Assembly: GCA_934487205.1 (NCBI GenBank)
Contig: CAKSRS010000054.1
Coordinates: 1-16,051 of the forward strand
Reading direction: 5' to 3'
DNA from: an uncultured Clostridia bacterium
GTDB taxonomy: Bacteria; Bacillota; Clostridia; UBA1381
DNA length: 16,051 nucleotides
Position 1 is the stretch's first letter. The number at the start of each line of letters is the position of its first letter. Positions 6,646-14,084 of the stretch are shown here, one piece after another. The notes below the pieces were generated by a model that saw nothing but the letters and a program-made list of their open reading frames with translations, was not told the origin of the DNA and did no database searches. A program made the translations under genes and the position numbers.

Positions 6646-9600
6646 ATGAATAATCAGATTTTTAAACGCATTGCAGCCGCTTTTGTTTCCGTGTGCCTTT
6701 TTATTTCGGGTTCCGGGGTATTTGCGGAGACAAATGATATTTTTGCAGTGCCGTCAAATGATATTAATAAGAGCGGAGAAAGGGGAAATGTTCGCATTAT
6801 TGTTGAGCTTGATGACACTCCGCTTCTTTCTTACGAAGGGAAAATCAGCACATATTCGAGCATTTCCGATTTTCTTGCGTCAGGTGAAGCCAAAGGTATA
6901 GAACAGCGGCTTGAACAAAAACGCAGGGCTGTAAAAAAAGCGCTTGGAAAAAGCGGTATGGATTTCATCGTCAAACGCGAATATTCTGCGGTAATGAACG
7001 GTTTGTCCGTGGAAGCCGATATTGATGACTTGAATGAAATCAAAGAAACTGACGGTGTAAAGGATGCTTTTGTTGCGGAATTTTATAGCCTTCCCAAGCC
7101 GGTAAATGCCTATTCAAACGGCGGAGTTTCCGCAATAGGCGGCGATATTGTCGGCGAAAAGCTCGGTCTGACCGGTAAAAACAGTGCCGTTGCAATTCTT
7201 GATACGGGCCTCGACTTATCCCATCCTGCTTTTTCATCGGTAAACAGTCCGAAATATTCCAAGGATGATATCGAAAATGTTATCAAAAACAATAAAATGA
7301 CCATAGGTAAACTGAACGTTTCAAAAGTCTATATAAATGACAAAATTCCTTATGCGTATGATTATGCCGATGTTGATACAAATGTTTCAGGCGGCGATTC
7401 TCACGGCACTCATGTTGCCGGAATTGTGGGTGCAAACGGAGGCGGAATTGTTGAGGGAGTCGCACCCGATGCACAGTTTTTAATTATGAAGGTTTTCGGC
7501 GACTCAACAGGCGGCGCATATGATGATGATATTTTGGCGGCTCTTGATGATTCCGTTAAATTCGGGGTGGATTCCATCAACATGAGCCTCGGCTCCACGG
7601 CGGGTTTTTCGGAAAGCGCATATAAATCCATGCGTGAGGTATATAACCGTGTAAAAAATTCGGGAATTGCTTTATATTGTGCTGCCGGCAATGAGTACAG
7701 TTCATCTTATCGGAACACTGCCGGCAACGATCTGCCGAAAGCAACGGAACCTGACAACGGCACAGTAGCTTCGCCGTCTACCTATGATGCTGCTCTTTCG
7801 GTTGCGAGCATGAATAATATAGAAACCACTTCGGTATATTTACTTGCAAGCGGCAGAAAAATCCGATATAACGACCCGTCCGAAAAACCGAGCGGTCAAC
7901 TCACATCGCTTTCGGGTGCTTTTGAGTACGTTGATTGTGGTATAGGTGCGGCGGCAGATTTTTCAGATAAAAATTTAAAAGGGAAAATCGCTTTGATAAG
8001 ACGTGCCGGTGAAGAAAACGGCGAAATTATCACCTTTGCACAAAAAGAAACAAATGCAAAAAATGCAGGTGCGATTGCTGCGATTATTTACGATAATGTA
8101 TACGGTGCTCTTGTAAATATGTCAACCGACAATAAGATACCGTGTGTGTTTATCAGTAAGGCAGACGGTGAGTATCTTTGCGAACAAGCTGACAAACACC
8201 TTTCGGTAAGCGAAGATTATGTTGACAGATTTAAAGATAGTTACAGCGGAAAGATGAGCGACTTTTCGTCTTGGGGCATCACTCCGGATTTAAAACTAAA
8301 ACCTGAAATTACAGCTCCCGGAGGGGATATTTATTCCACACTTCCGAACGGGCTTTACGGAAATATGAGCGGCACATCGATGGCATCGCCGCATATGGCG
8401 GGGGCTGCGGCAGTTATGCAACAATACATACTTGAAAATAAAAACGGACTGAATATGACAGCGGCTGAAAGAACCAGTCTTTTTAATGCTCTTATGATGA
8501 GTACGGCTGTTCCGGTCAGAGATGTAAATGGTATTCCGTATTCGCCGAGAAAACAAGGTGCGGGACTTGTTCAGCTCCAAAATGCCGTAAAAACAAATGC
8601 GTTTCTTTTAAATACAGATAACGGCAGACCGAAAGCCGAATTAGGCTATAATAAAATCGGACAGTATACCTTTGATTTTAAGGCGGTGTCTGCAAGCGGC
8701 AACGATATTCAATACGAGCCTTCGGTAACAGTTCTTACTGAGGACACCGTTATGGAAAACGGTGTTGTGTATATGGCGCAAAAAGCAAGAGAGCTTTCAA
8801 GCGAAGAGGTTACGATAACCTTGCCGAAGAAAATAACGCTTGCGCCGAACGGAGAAACCGATATAAATGTAAAAATTGAACTTACGGGAAAAGGCAAAGC
8901 AAATCTGAAAAAAGATTTTCCTAACGGTATTTATATTGAGGGTTATGTAACGCTTAATCCGATACAAAACGGCGAGGTGGCTCTTTCTTATCCGTTTATG
9001 GGGTTTTTTGGAGATTGGCAGGCTCTTTCCATGCTTGATTCAGATATTTATGATGATGAAACTGCGTCAATCTGTGAAACGCAAATCGGACAGTTCAGAA
9101 ACAGTGACGGAGGAGGATATATTCTGGGTCACAACTATTATGTTGACGGTTCGGAAGAATATAATGCAGATAAAATTGCAATAAAAGGAAATGAATCCGG
9201 CAAGAATGTTACCGCCGCAGTTTCTCTTTTGAGAAATGCCGACAAGCTTACATTTTCGGTGGAGGATATTGACGGAAATACAGTTTACAGCGAGAGCTTA
9301 TCAAAGGTTTCAAAAACGCATTACTCCTCCGAAGCCTTTTACACGCCTATGGCGGCAAAAGGCTGGGAGCCGTTTGATACATGGAATACTCCGCTTTATG
9401 ACGGAAGCTATGTTTATAAAATCACGGCAGCGTTAGCCGGCAAGGAAGAAACAAGGTCTTTTCCGATAGTGATAGACAGTACGGCGCCGGAGGTATTATC
9501 AAGCAGAATTGAAGGCGCACGTTGGATTTTGAGCGTTCACGACAATCACTATATTCAGGGTATATGTGTAACGGCAAACGGCAAAGAACCGATAACAAAA

Positions 9601-10629
9601 TGGATAGAACCGGATGCCGAATCGGCTGATGCAATATCGGAAATTACATTTGATCTGTCATCTTCAGAATTTAAAGGACTGACGCAGGCAAAGATTGCAC
9701 TGATAGATTATGCCGGAAACACATATCTTTCGGACTATTACTCGCTTTCGGGTGCGTCAATCGTATATCCTCAGTCGGTAACGCTTGACAAATCGTCGCT
9801 TATAATGACCGAGGGTGAAAGTATAAGGCTTTCAGCCGAGGTTATGCCCGGAAATGCCTCTAACAGAACGGTTGCGTGGAGCACTTCAAATGCCGAAACG
9901 GCAGAAGTAACTGCAGACGGAATTGTTAATGCAAAAAAGTCTGGGAGTGCGATTATTACGGCAGAAACAATAAACGGAATAAAAGCAAGCTGCGAGATAA
10001 CCGTAAATGCCAAAATGCCGGAAGCATTTTCTGTTGAGGCAGCCGTCACAGCTAAAAAGAATATCTTTGCCGGGGATATAATACCATTTGGATTTCAACT
10101 TGGTAATATGAAAAAAGTTGCAACCGTTTCATTTACATTTGAAAAGGATGCTGCCCTGCAATATGCAAATCTGATCGGCAAAAATGGATTTACACCGCTT
10201 GGAATCAAATGGAACGATGATAATACCGCAACAATAGCGTTGTCATATTTGCAGAACGGAGCAGGGGGGAGTGTGAGCAAACCGGAGTTTTTTGATGTTG
10301 CCGAAGTTCAGTTTAAAGAGATTCTTTCCGATATGTCCGTCGGTATAAAGCTTATTGATGTTTCTGCAGCAGGATATGATGAAAACGGAAAAGCGGTTTA
10401 TTTTACAACGAAGATTACCGCAGAAAATGCAAATACAACCGTAATCAACAACCCAAGCTGTGATGTTAACAGCGACGGTATAATTGATCTTCTTGATATT
10501 ACATATTGTCAAAAATATTATCGAAAAGATAAAAGCTCATCAGAATGGAATAATTTTAAGCGTTGTGATTTGGATGGTAGCGGTTTGATTGATATACAGG
10601 ATTTAATTATTATTTTGAAAACAATGTAA
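6646..10629 (+). CDS. Large secreted subtilisin-family (S8) protease with PA, Big_2, cohesin-like and dockerin domains
   Basis: 1327 residues, far longer than plain subtilisins and close to the cell-envelope proteinase/C5a-peptidase type. Residues 1-27 are a signal peptide (VFA-ET), and about 45-150 a propeptide. The catalytic triad is Asp186 (AILDTGLD), His253 (DSHGTHVAG) and Ser578 (SGTSMASPH), with oxyanion Asn349 (AAGNE). A PA-type insert occupies about 395-525. Fn3-like and other beta domains span about 655-1030, Big_2 about 1040-1120, a cohesin-like domain about 1125-1260, and a type I dockerin about 1272-1325 (DVNSDGIIDLLD, DLDGSGLIDIQD). All catalytic residues are intact, so activity is expected. 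ATG 6646 is the only usable start: an in-frame stop lies just upstream, and the AAAGGA site is unusually far (about 15 bases). The dockerin suggests attachment to a surface cohesin. Cleavage of an iron- or heme-carrying protein would fit the operator, but the substrate is unknown. Confidence 0.93.
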   Translation: MNNQIFKRIAAAFVSVCLFISGSGVFAETNDIFAVPSNDINKSGERGNVRIIVELDDTPLLSYEGKISTYSSISDFLASGEAKGIEQRLEQKRRAVKKALGKSGMDFIVKREYSAVMNGLSVEADIDDLNEIKETDGVKDAFVAEFYSLPKPVNAYSNGGVSAIGGDIVGEKLGLTGKNSAVAILDTGLDLSHPAFSSVNSPKYSKDDIENVIKNNKMTIGKLNVSKVYINDKIPYAYDYADVDTNVSGGDSHGTHVAGIVGANGGGIVEGVAPDAQFLIMKVFGDSTGGAYDDDILAALDDSVKFGVDSINMSLGSTAGFSESAYKSMREVYNRVKNSGIALYCAAGNEYSSSYRNTAGNDLPKATEPDNGTVASPSTYDAALSVASMNNIETTSVYLLASGRKIRYNDPSEKPSGQLTSLSGAFEYVDCGIGAAADFSDKNLKGKIALIRRAGEENGEIITFAQKETNAKNAGAIAAIIYDNVYGALVNMSTDNKIPCVFISKADGEYLCEQADKHLSVSEDYVDRFKDSYSGKMSDFSSWGITPDLKLKPEITAPGGDIYSTLPNGLYGNMSGTSMASPHMAGAAAVMQQYILENKNGLNMTAAERTSLFNALMMSTAVPVRDVNGIPYSPRKQGAGLVQLQNAVKTNAFLLNTDNGRPKAELGYNKIGQYTFDFKAVSASGNDIQYEPSVTVLTEDTVMENGVVYMAQKARELSSEEVTITLPKKITLAPNGETDINVKIELTGKGKANLKKDFPNGIYIEGYVTLNPIQNGEVALSYPFMGFFGDWQALSMLDSDIYDDETASICETQIGQFRNSDGGGYILGHNYYVDGSEEYNADKIAIKGNESGKNVTAAVSLLRNADKLTFSVEDIDGNTVYSESLSKVSKTHYSSEAFYTPMAAKGWEPFDTWNTPLYDGSYVYKITAALAGKEETRSFPIVIDSTAPEVLSSRIEGARWILSVHDNHYIQGICVTANGKEPITKWIEPDAESADAISEITFDLSSSEFKGLTQAKIALIDYAGNTYLSDYYSLSGASIVYPQSVTLDKSSLIMTEGESIRLSAEVMPGNASNRTVAWSTSNAETAEVTADGIVNAKKSGSAIITAETINGIKASCEITVNAKMPEAFSVEAAVTAKKNIFAGDIIPFGFQLGNMKKVATVSFTFEKDAALQYANLIGKNGFTPLGIKWNDDNTATIALSYLQNGAGGSVSKPEFFDVAEVQFKEILSDMSVGIKLIDVSAAGYDENGKAVYFTTKITAENANTTVINNPSCDVNSDGIIDLLDITYCQKYYRKDKSSSEWNNFKRCDLDGSGLIDIQDLIIILKTM

Positions 10630-10630
10630 A

Positions 10631-10677
10631 ATATAAAAGGACATATCGCTGAAAAGGGGCAATATGTCCTTTTATAT
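10631..10677. terminator. Bidirectional terminator between the protease and dtxR-family genes
   Basis: A perfect 16-bp stem (10631-10646 with 10662-10677) encloses a 15-base loop. The stem holds AAAAGGACATAT on one side and ATATGTCCTTTT on the other, so either strand gives a U-rich end. It lies directly after the protease stop codon and just beyond the stop of the convergent regulator gene. Confidence 0.87.
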
Positions 10678-10683
10678 ATGCAG

Positions 10684-11058
10684 TTATTTTGAGTGGTTTT
10701 CTAAATGCTCTTTGATTTTTATGAAGCTCAGATCGCTGATGTCATGCTCAATTTTACAACTATCTTCATAGGCTGTTTCTTCGTCAACTCCTAAAGTTAT
10801 TAGAGCTTTTGCAATTATCCGATGCCGTTCGTAAACGCTTTCTGCAACTATGTGGCCTTTTTCGGTAAGTACAATACCACCGTCTGAATTCATAATGATA
10901 TAGCCTTCTTTACGAAGATTTTTCATTGCAACCGAAACGCTCGGTTTTGAAAAATTAAGCTTATTTGCATCATCAATACTGCGAACACAACCCTTTTGAT
11001 TTTTTATCACAAGTATTGTTTCAAGATAGTTTTCCGCCGATTCTTTAATTTTCACCAT
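10684..11058 (-). CDS. DtxR/MntR-family metal-dependent repressor, iron-type ligands, no SH3 domain
   Basis: 124 residues from ATG 11058, chosen because GGAG lies 7 bases upstream and the protein then begins like its family (KESAENYLETIL); the longer reading upstream has no support. About 5-65 form the winged helix-turn-helix (recognition helix SKPSVSVAMKNL, wing GIVLTEKGH). About 70-124 form the dimerisation and metal domain. Aligned by eye with B. subtilis MntR and C. diphtheriae DtxR, the ligand positions read Glu13, His79, Cys101, Glu104 and His105, with Asn10 where DtxR has Met10 and MntR Asp8. Cys-x-x-Glu-His is the DtxR/IdeR pattern (Glu-x-x-Glu-His in MntR), which favours iron over manganese. 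The C-terminal SH3-like domain of DtxR is absent. It probably binds the GTTAGT-N4-ACTAAC sites around it and represses them when iron is plentiful. A weak operator over its own -35 box suggests autoregulation. Confidence 0.88.
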   Translation of the reverse strand: MVKIKESAENYLETILVIKNQKGCVRSIDDANKLNFSKPSVSVAMKNLRKEGYIIMNSDGGIVLTEKGHIVAESVYERHRIIAKALITLGVDEETAYEDSCKIEHDISDLSFIKIKEHLENHSK

Positions 11059-11121
11059 ACAACTACTCCATGTCACGACAAGGCAAAATATTTTATACCC
11101 GGCACACGATTTATTGTAAAT

Positions 11122-11150
11122 ATTGTACCATACTTTGTTAGCCTTGTCAA
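11122..11150 (-). promoter_or_regulatory. Sigma-A promoter of the dtxR-family gene
   Basis: On the minus strand: TTGACA (complement of 11145-11150), a 17-base spacer, then TACAAT (complement of 11122-11127). It lies 64 bases before the start codon. Confidence 0.85.
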
Positions 11151-11152
11151 AC
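11137..11152. promoter_or_regulatory. Possible degenerate autoregulatory operator
   Basis: GTTAGC-CTTG-TCAAAC overlaps the -35 box and spacer of the regulator promoter and matches 9 of the 12 arm positions of GTTAGT-N4-ACTAAC. A weak self-binding site would give partial negative feedback. It may be chance, because part of it is the -35 hexamer itself. Confidence 0.4.
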
Positions 11153-11259
11153 CGGATGATTTTATAGAAGCTGCGGCAAAATGAACAGCTCGCATAAAGC
11201 AAAAAATGCCGATATAATTGTCATAAAGGCGAACCCAAATAAAAAAATTCAAAAATATA

Positions 11260-11288
11260 TTGACAAACGAGGTTAGTTATGTTAAACT
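11260..11288 (+). promoter_or_regulatory. Sigma-A promoter of the ferrosome-like operon
   Basis: TTGACA at 11260-11265, a 17-base spacer and TAAACT at 11283-11288 (4 of 6). Transcription should start near 11295, just before the operator at 11298. The leader to the first solid gene is then about 275 bases and holds two short reading frames. Confidence 0.75.
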
Positions 11289-11297
11289 GGTAAGTGG

Positions 11298-11313
11298 GTT
11301 AGTGGGCACTAAC
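11298..11313. promoter_or_regulatory. DtxR/IdeR-like operator of the ferrosome-like operon (site 4)
   Basis: GTTAGT-GGGC-ACTAAC, perfect arms, located at about +3 to +18 of the predicted transcript. A further TTAGCTAA inside GGTTAGCTAAGG at 11332-11343 resembles the core of classical DtxR boxes and may be a weaker second site. Confidence 0.8.
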
Positions 11314-11346
11314 TATTTATTTGAGATTTTTGGTTAGCTAAGGCTG

Positions 11347-11412
11347 ATGGAATGGGGGTCGCATATGATGCCGTGGTCGCTTGCATATGCGCCTGATTAC
11401 GAAATGTCATAA
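11347..11412 (+). CDS. Possible 21-residue Met/Trp/His-rich leader peptide
   Basis: A short frame begins M-E-W-G-S-H-M-M-P-W and ends D-Y-E-M-S. It has four Met, two Trp and one His in 21 residues, an unusual make-up, and lies in the leader of the ferrosome-like operon. The ribosome binding site is poor (AAGG only 3 bases before the ATG), and the frame could be chance. If translated it could be a metal-binding peptide or a leader that senses translation. I do not recognise it. Confidence 0.3.
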   Translation: MEWGSHMMPWSLAYAPDYEMS

Positions 11413-11435
11413 ATGGACAAAAAAGGGGGCGTTTT

Positions 11436-11531
11436 ATGGGAACATAATTAGTTGATAATATTTCCGCAATCATTATTTGTGCGGTTGTTGCGGGACTTTT
11501 ATCCGTTGTAAAAATAAAAGAAAAAGATTAG
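11436..11531 (+). pseudogene. Broken small membrane peptide resembling FeoB-associated proteins
   Basis: ATG at 11436 has a good ribosome binding site (GGGGG, 6 bases upstream), but its fourth codon is TAA (11445-11447). The same frame then runs on as L-V-D-N-I-S-A-I-I-I-C followed by AVVAGLLSVVKIKEKD, stopping at 11531. This is one membrane helix with a charged end. Ignoring the stop, it resembles the start of the short FeoB-associated Cys-rich membrane proteins, with the Cys-rich tail missing. One base change (for example TTA to TAA) would explain the stop. It is probably a relic, and the family match is tentative. Confidence 0.45.
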
Positions 11532-11568
11532 AAAAGAATAATTCAAGGAATAAAGGAGTAATGTTAAA

Positions 11569-11802
11569 ATGAAATTAACCGATATTATTAAAAATGAAAA
11601 ATTATTATGTTTTGCAGGCGGCATACTTGCAGCTACATATGGAGTAAAAGTATTAAAGAGTGAAAAAACAAGGAAAACAGCTGTGAATGGGCTTGCAAAA
11701 TGTATGAAGCTGCAAAAGGATGCTCAGGTCGCCTTTCAAAATATGAAAGAGGAAGCAGAAGATATTTGTTATGATGCAAAACAGCAGGCTGATAACGAGT
11801 AA
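11569..11802 (+). CDS. fezA: FezA-like small membrane protein (DUF6110-like)
   Basis: 77 residues, first solid gene of the operon. ATG 11569 follows AGGAG by 10 bases. About residues 10-29 form a single Gly/Ala-rich membrane helix (LLCFAGGILAATYGVKVL); the rest is a long charged amphipathic helix (LQKDAQVAFQNMKEEAEDI). The ATPase gene follows after 15 bases, so the two are co-transcribed. This pairing of a small membrane protein with an HMA_2-type P-type ATPase matches clostridial ferrosome loci, where FezA and the P1B6-ATPase FezB were reported in Clostridioides difficile as needed for iron-storage compartments. The name rests on context and general look, not on an alignment. The alternative is a generic small partner of a metal ATPase. 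Confidence 0.65.
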   Translation: MKLTDIIKNEKLLCFAGGILAATYGVKVLKSEKTRKTAVNGLAKCMKLQKDAQVAFQNMKEEAEDICYDAKQQADNE

Positions 11803-11817
11803 AAGAAGGGATAAACC

Positions 11818-13914
11818 GTGAAGTTCAAAATAATATACGATTCTCCGGGAAGACTTCGTGTAAGGTGCGGACAGAATGTATTTTCAGAATTGCAGGAAAG
11901 CAGTTTTGAAAATGAATTAAGCAGTATATGTGGTGTGTATTATGTTAAAGTTTCTTCGGTGAACGGGAGTATTTTGGTGATGTACAGCGGAAATATCCGG
12001 GGAATATTACTTGACAAAATAGAGAATACGGATGCATCAAGCGTTCCCGAATTGCCGCTTGCCTCGTTACAGATTACAGATAAAGAATTTAAAAAGAATT
12101 GCAGTAAAATAATAATAAAAAGTATAATTATGAAGATGCTTGTGCCACCTTGTTTGAGATTACCGTTTACCGTTATTCGAGCTGTTCCGTTTATTAAAAA
12201 GGGCATTGCCGGTATTTCAGAAGGAAAGATAAATGTGTCTGTTTTGGATGCGGTATCCATATCCGCTTCGGTTATGAGCGGCTCATACGGCACTGCATCC
12301 TCGGTTATGACCCTTTTAAATATTTCAGCTTTACTTGAAGACTATACAAGACAAAAAGCAAAAAATGCCCTTGGCAGCAGTTTGTCGCTCGGTGTTGAGC
12401 GTGTGTGGATAGTGAAAAACGGGAATGCTGAGATAATACCTCTAAAAGGTGTGGTTACCGGTGATGTTGTAAGAGTACAGTGCGGGAGTATGATCCCCGT
12501 TGACGGAATCGTTGTATCGGGAGAAGCGGGTGTTAATGAGTCATCAATGACAGGCGAATCATTGCCTTGCCATAAAAAAAGCGGCTTAAGAGTATATGCA
12601 GGAACAGTCATAGAAGAAGGAGAGTTGGATATAAAGGTTACCGACCTTCCGGATAACAGCAGAATCAGCAAAATTGTAGAGTTGATTGAAAGCTCTGAAA
12701 ATTTAAAATCAAATATACAGACAAAGGCTGAAACTTTTGCGGACAGTTTGGTACCGTTTAGCTTGATTACATGTGCTGCAACCTATCTGTTTACAGGAAA
12801 TATCACAAAAGCTTTGTCGGTATTAATGGTTGATTATTCATGCGCCATTAAGCTTTCAACGCCGATTTGTGTGATTTCGGCAATGCGCGAAGCTATCGGA
12901 TATGATATTATGGTAAAAGGCGGAAGATTTCTTGAAAACTTTGCACACGCAGACACAATGATTTTTGACAAAACCGGAACTCTTACGGTTTCATGTCCAA
13001 ACCTATCAAAAGTGGTTGCCTTTGAAGAGTATTCGGAAGACGAAATTTTAAAAACCGCCGCCTGCCTTGAGGAACATTTTCCTCACAGTGTTGCAAGGGC
13101 AGTTGTATATGCGGCAGAAAAGAAAAATCTACAGCACGAAGAAGAGCATGCCGAAGTGGAGTATGTCGTTGCACACGGCATATCATCAAGGTTGAACGGG
13201 CAGAAAGTTTTGATTGGAAGCGCACATTTTATATTTGATGACGAAGGAATTGAAATCACAGGTATACAGGAAAAAGAAATTGCAAAACTCGGTGAGAGCT
13301 ATTCAATGATATATCTCGCTATCGGTGGAAAGCTGTGCGGTGTTTTGTGCATAGAAGATCCGATAAGGCAAAATGCTGCGCAAGTGGTACAATCACTTAA
13401 AAATAAGGGATTTTCAGATATTATGATGATAACCGGCGACGGTGAAACCACTGCAAAAAATGTTTGTGACAAGCTTGGAATTGAAAAATTCTATGCGCAT
13501 GTTTTGCCGGAGGATAAACTGAACATTGTTAATTCAATTCAGAATAAATCTCATAAAGTTGTTATGGTTGGCGATGGAATTAATGATTCTCCGGCACTGG
13601 CAGCAGCTGACGTGTCTGTTGCCATGAAAGATGCTTCGGATATTGCAAGGGAAGTTGCGGATATAACTTTACTGAGTTCGAATTTGGATTGCTTAGTCGT
13701 TTTGCGCGATCTGAGCGAACGCTTGTTTAAACGCATATACGGCAATTATAGGTTTATATCTGTATTTAACAGCGCACTGATAGTTATGGGTATAGCGGGA
13801 ATTATTTCACCGGTTACATCGGCACTTTTGCACAACATATCCACTATGGGCATATGTGCCGGCAGTATGCGACCTTTTTTAAAAAAGGAAGATTTAAATG
13901 CTGCTGGCGACTAA
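11818..13914 (+). CDS. fezB: P1B-type metal ATPase, FezB-like (ferrosome iron transporter)
   Basis: 698 residues from a GTG start with GAAGGG 7 bases upstream. About 1-70 form a degenerate HMA_2-type domain without the CxxC metal site, starting with an arginine-rich SPGRLRVR at residues 9-16. Membrane helices are predicted at about 95-170, 310-360 and 640-690. The pump core is intact: TGES 245-248, phosphorylated Asp384 in DKTGTLT, nucleotide-binding HFPHS at 420-424, TGDGETT near 540, and GDGINDSPAL with Asp586 and Asp590. The metal-site motif in membrane helix 4 is Y340-S341-C342 followed by STP, instead of CPC. HMA_2, a non-CPC motif and a small membrane partner fit the P1B6 group, to which FezB belongs. 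It should load iron into a membrane-bound compartment or move it out of the cytoplasm. Its operator indicates synthesis in low iron, as reported for fezAB in C. difficile, although there the repressor is Fur. Confidence 0.82.
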   Translation: MKFKIIYDSPGRLRVRCGQNVFSELQESSFENELSSICGVYYVKVSSVNGSILVMYSGNIRGILLDKIENTDASSVPELPLASLQITDKEFKKNCSKIIIKSIIMKMLVPPCLRLPFTVIRAVPFIKKGIAGISEGKINVSVLDAVSISASVMSGSYGTASSVMTLLNISALLEDYTRQKAKNALGSSLSLGVERVWIVKNGNAEIIPLKGVVTGDVVRVQCGSMIPVDGIVVSGEAGVNESSMTGESLPCHKKSGLRVYAGTVIEEGELDIKVTDLPDNSRISKIVELIESSENLKSNIQTKAETFADSLVPFSLITCAATYLFTGNITKALSVLMVDYSCAIKLSTPICVISAMREAIGYDIMVKGGRFLENFAHADTMIFDKTGTLTVSCPNLSKVVAFEEYSEDEILKTAACLEEHFPHSVARAVVYAAEKKNLQHEEEHAEVEYVVAHGISSRLNGQKVLIGSAHFIFDDEGIEITGIQEKEIAKLGESYSMIYLAIGGKLCGVLCIEDPIRQNAAQVVQSLKNKGFSDIMMITGDGETTAKNVCDKLGIEKFYAHVLPEDKLNIVNSIQNKSHKVVMVGDGINDSPALAAADVSVAMKDASDIAREVADITLLSSNLDCLVVLRDLSERLFKRIYGNYRFISVFNSALIVMGIAGIISPVTSALLHNISTMGICAGSMRPFLKKEDLNAAGD

Positions 13915-14016
13915 AAAAAGTAAGCGTTTCCAATATGCTTTCGTCTTTAATTGAAGAAAATAGTTGCTAAAGATGAAAACGGAAGTATCTCATTAACGCC
14001 GGACGGAAAATACTAC
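13911..14016 (+). pseudogene. Decayed fragment of a second DtxR-type winged helix
   Basis: Right after the ATPase, one frame reads KKVSVSNMLSSLIEEN (13914-13961). A different frame, from 13963, reads VAKDENGSISLTPDGK. Joined, they follow the recognition helix and wing of the intact regulator at 10684 (PSVSVAMKNL, then SDGGIVLTEKGH). Stops and at least one frameshift break it, and both ends of the family are missing. It appears to be the remnant of a second metal regulator once encoded in this operon. Confidence 0.6.
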
Positions 14017-14040
14017 AGACTATACTTTAAAAGAAACAGA

Positions 14041-14065
14041 GGATGCCGCAATTTAGGCGGCATCC
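14041..14065 (+). promoter_or_regulatory. RNA hairpin before the DUF2325 gene
   Basis: A perfect 9-bp GC-rich stem (GGATGCCGC with GCGGCATCC) and 7-base loop, ending 7 bases before the ribosome binding site at 14073. An A run, not a T run, follows, so it is not a normal terminator on this strand. It may protect the downstream message after cleavage. Confidence 0.5.
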
Positions 14066-14084
14066 GAAAAAAGAGGTGATAAAG

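Noticed and set aside
11332..11343. GGTTAGCTAAGG as a sixth full operator
   Set aside because: It has the TTAGCTAA core of classical DtxR boxes but not the spacing and arms of the other five sites; noted only as a possible weak site.
11413..11451. A 12-codon frame starting ATG GAC AAA AAA in the fez leader
   Set aside because: Very short, no ribosome binding site, and overlaps the better-supported start at 11436.
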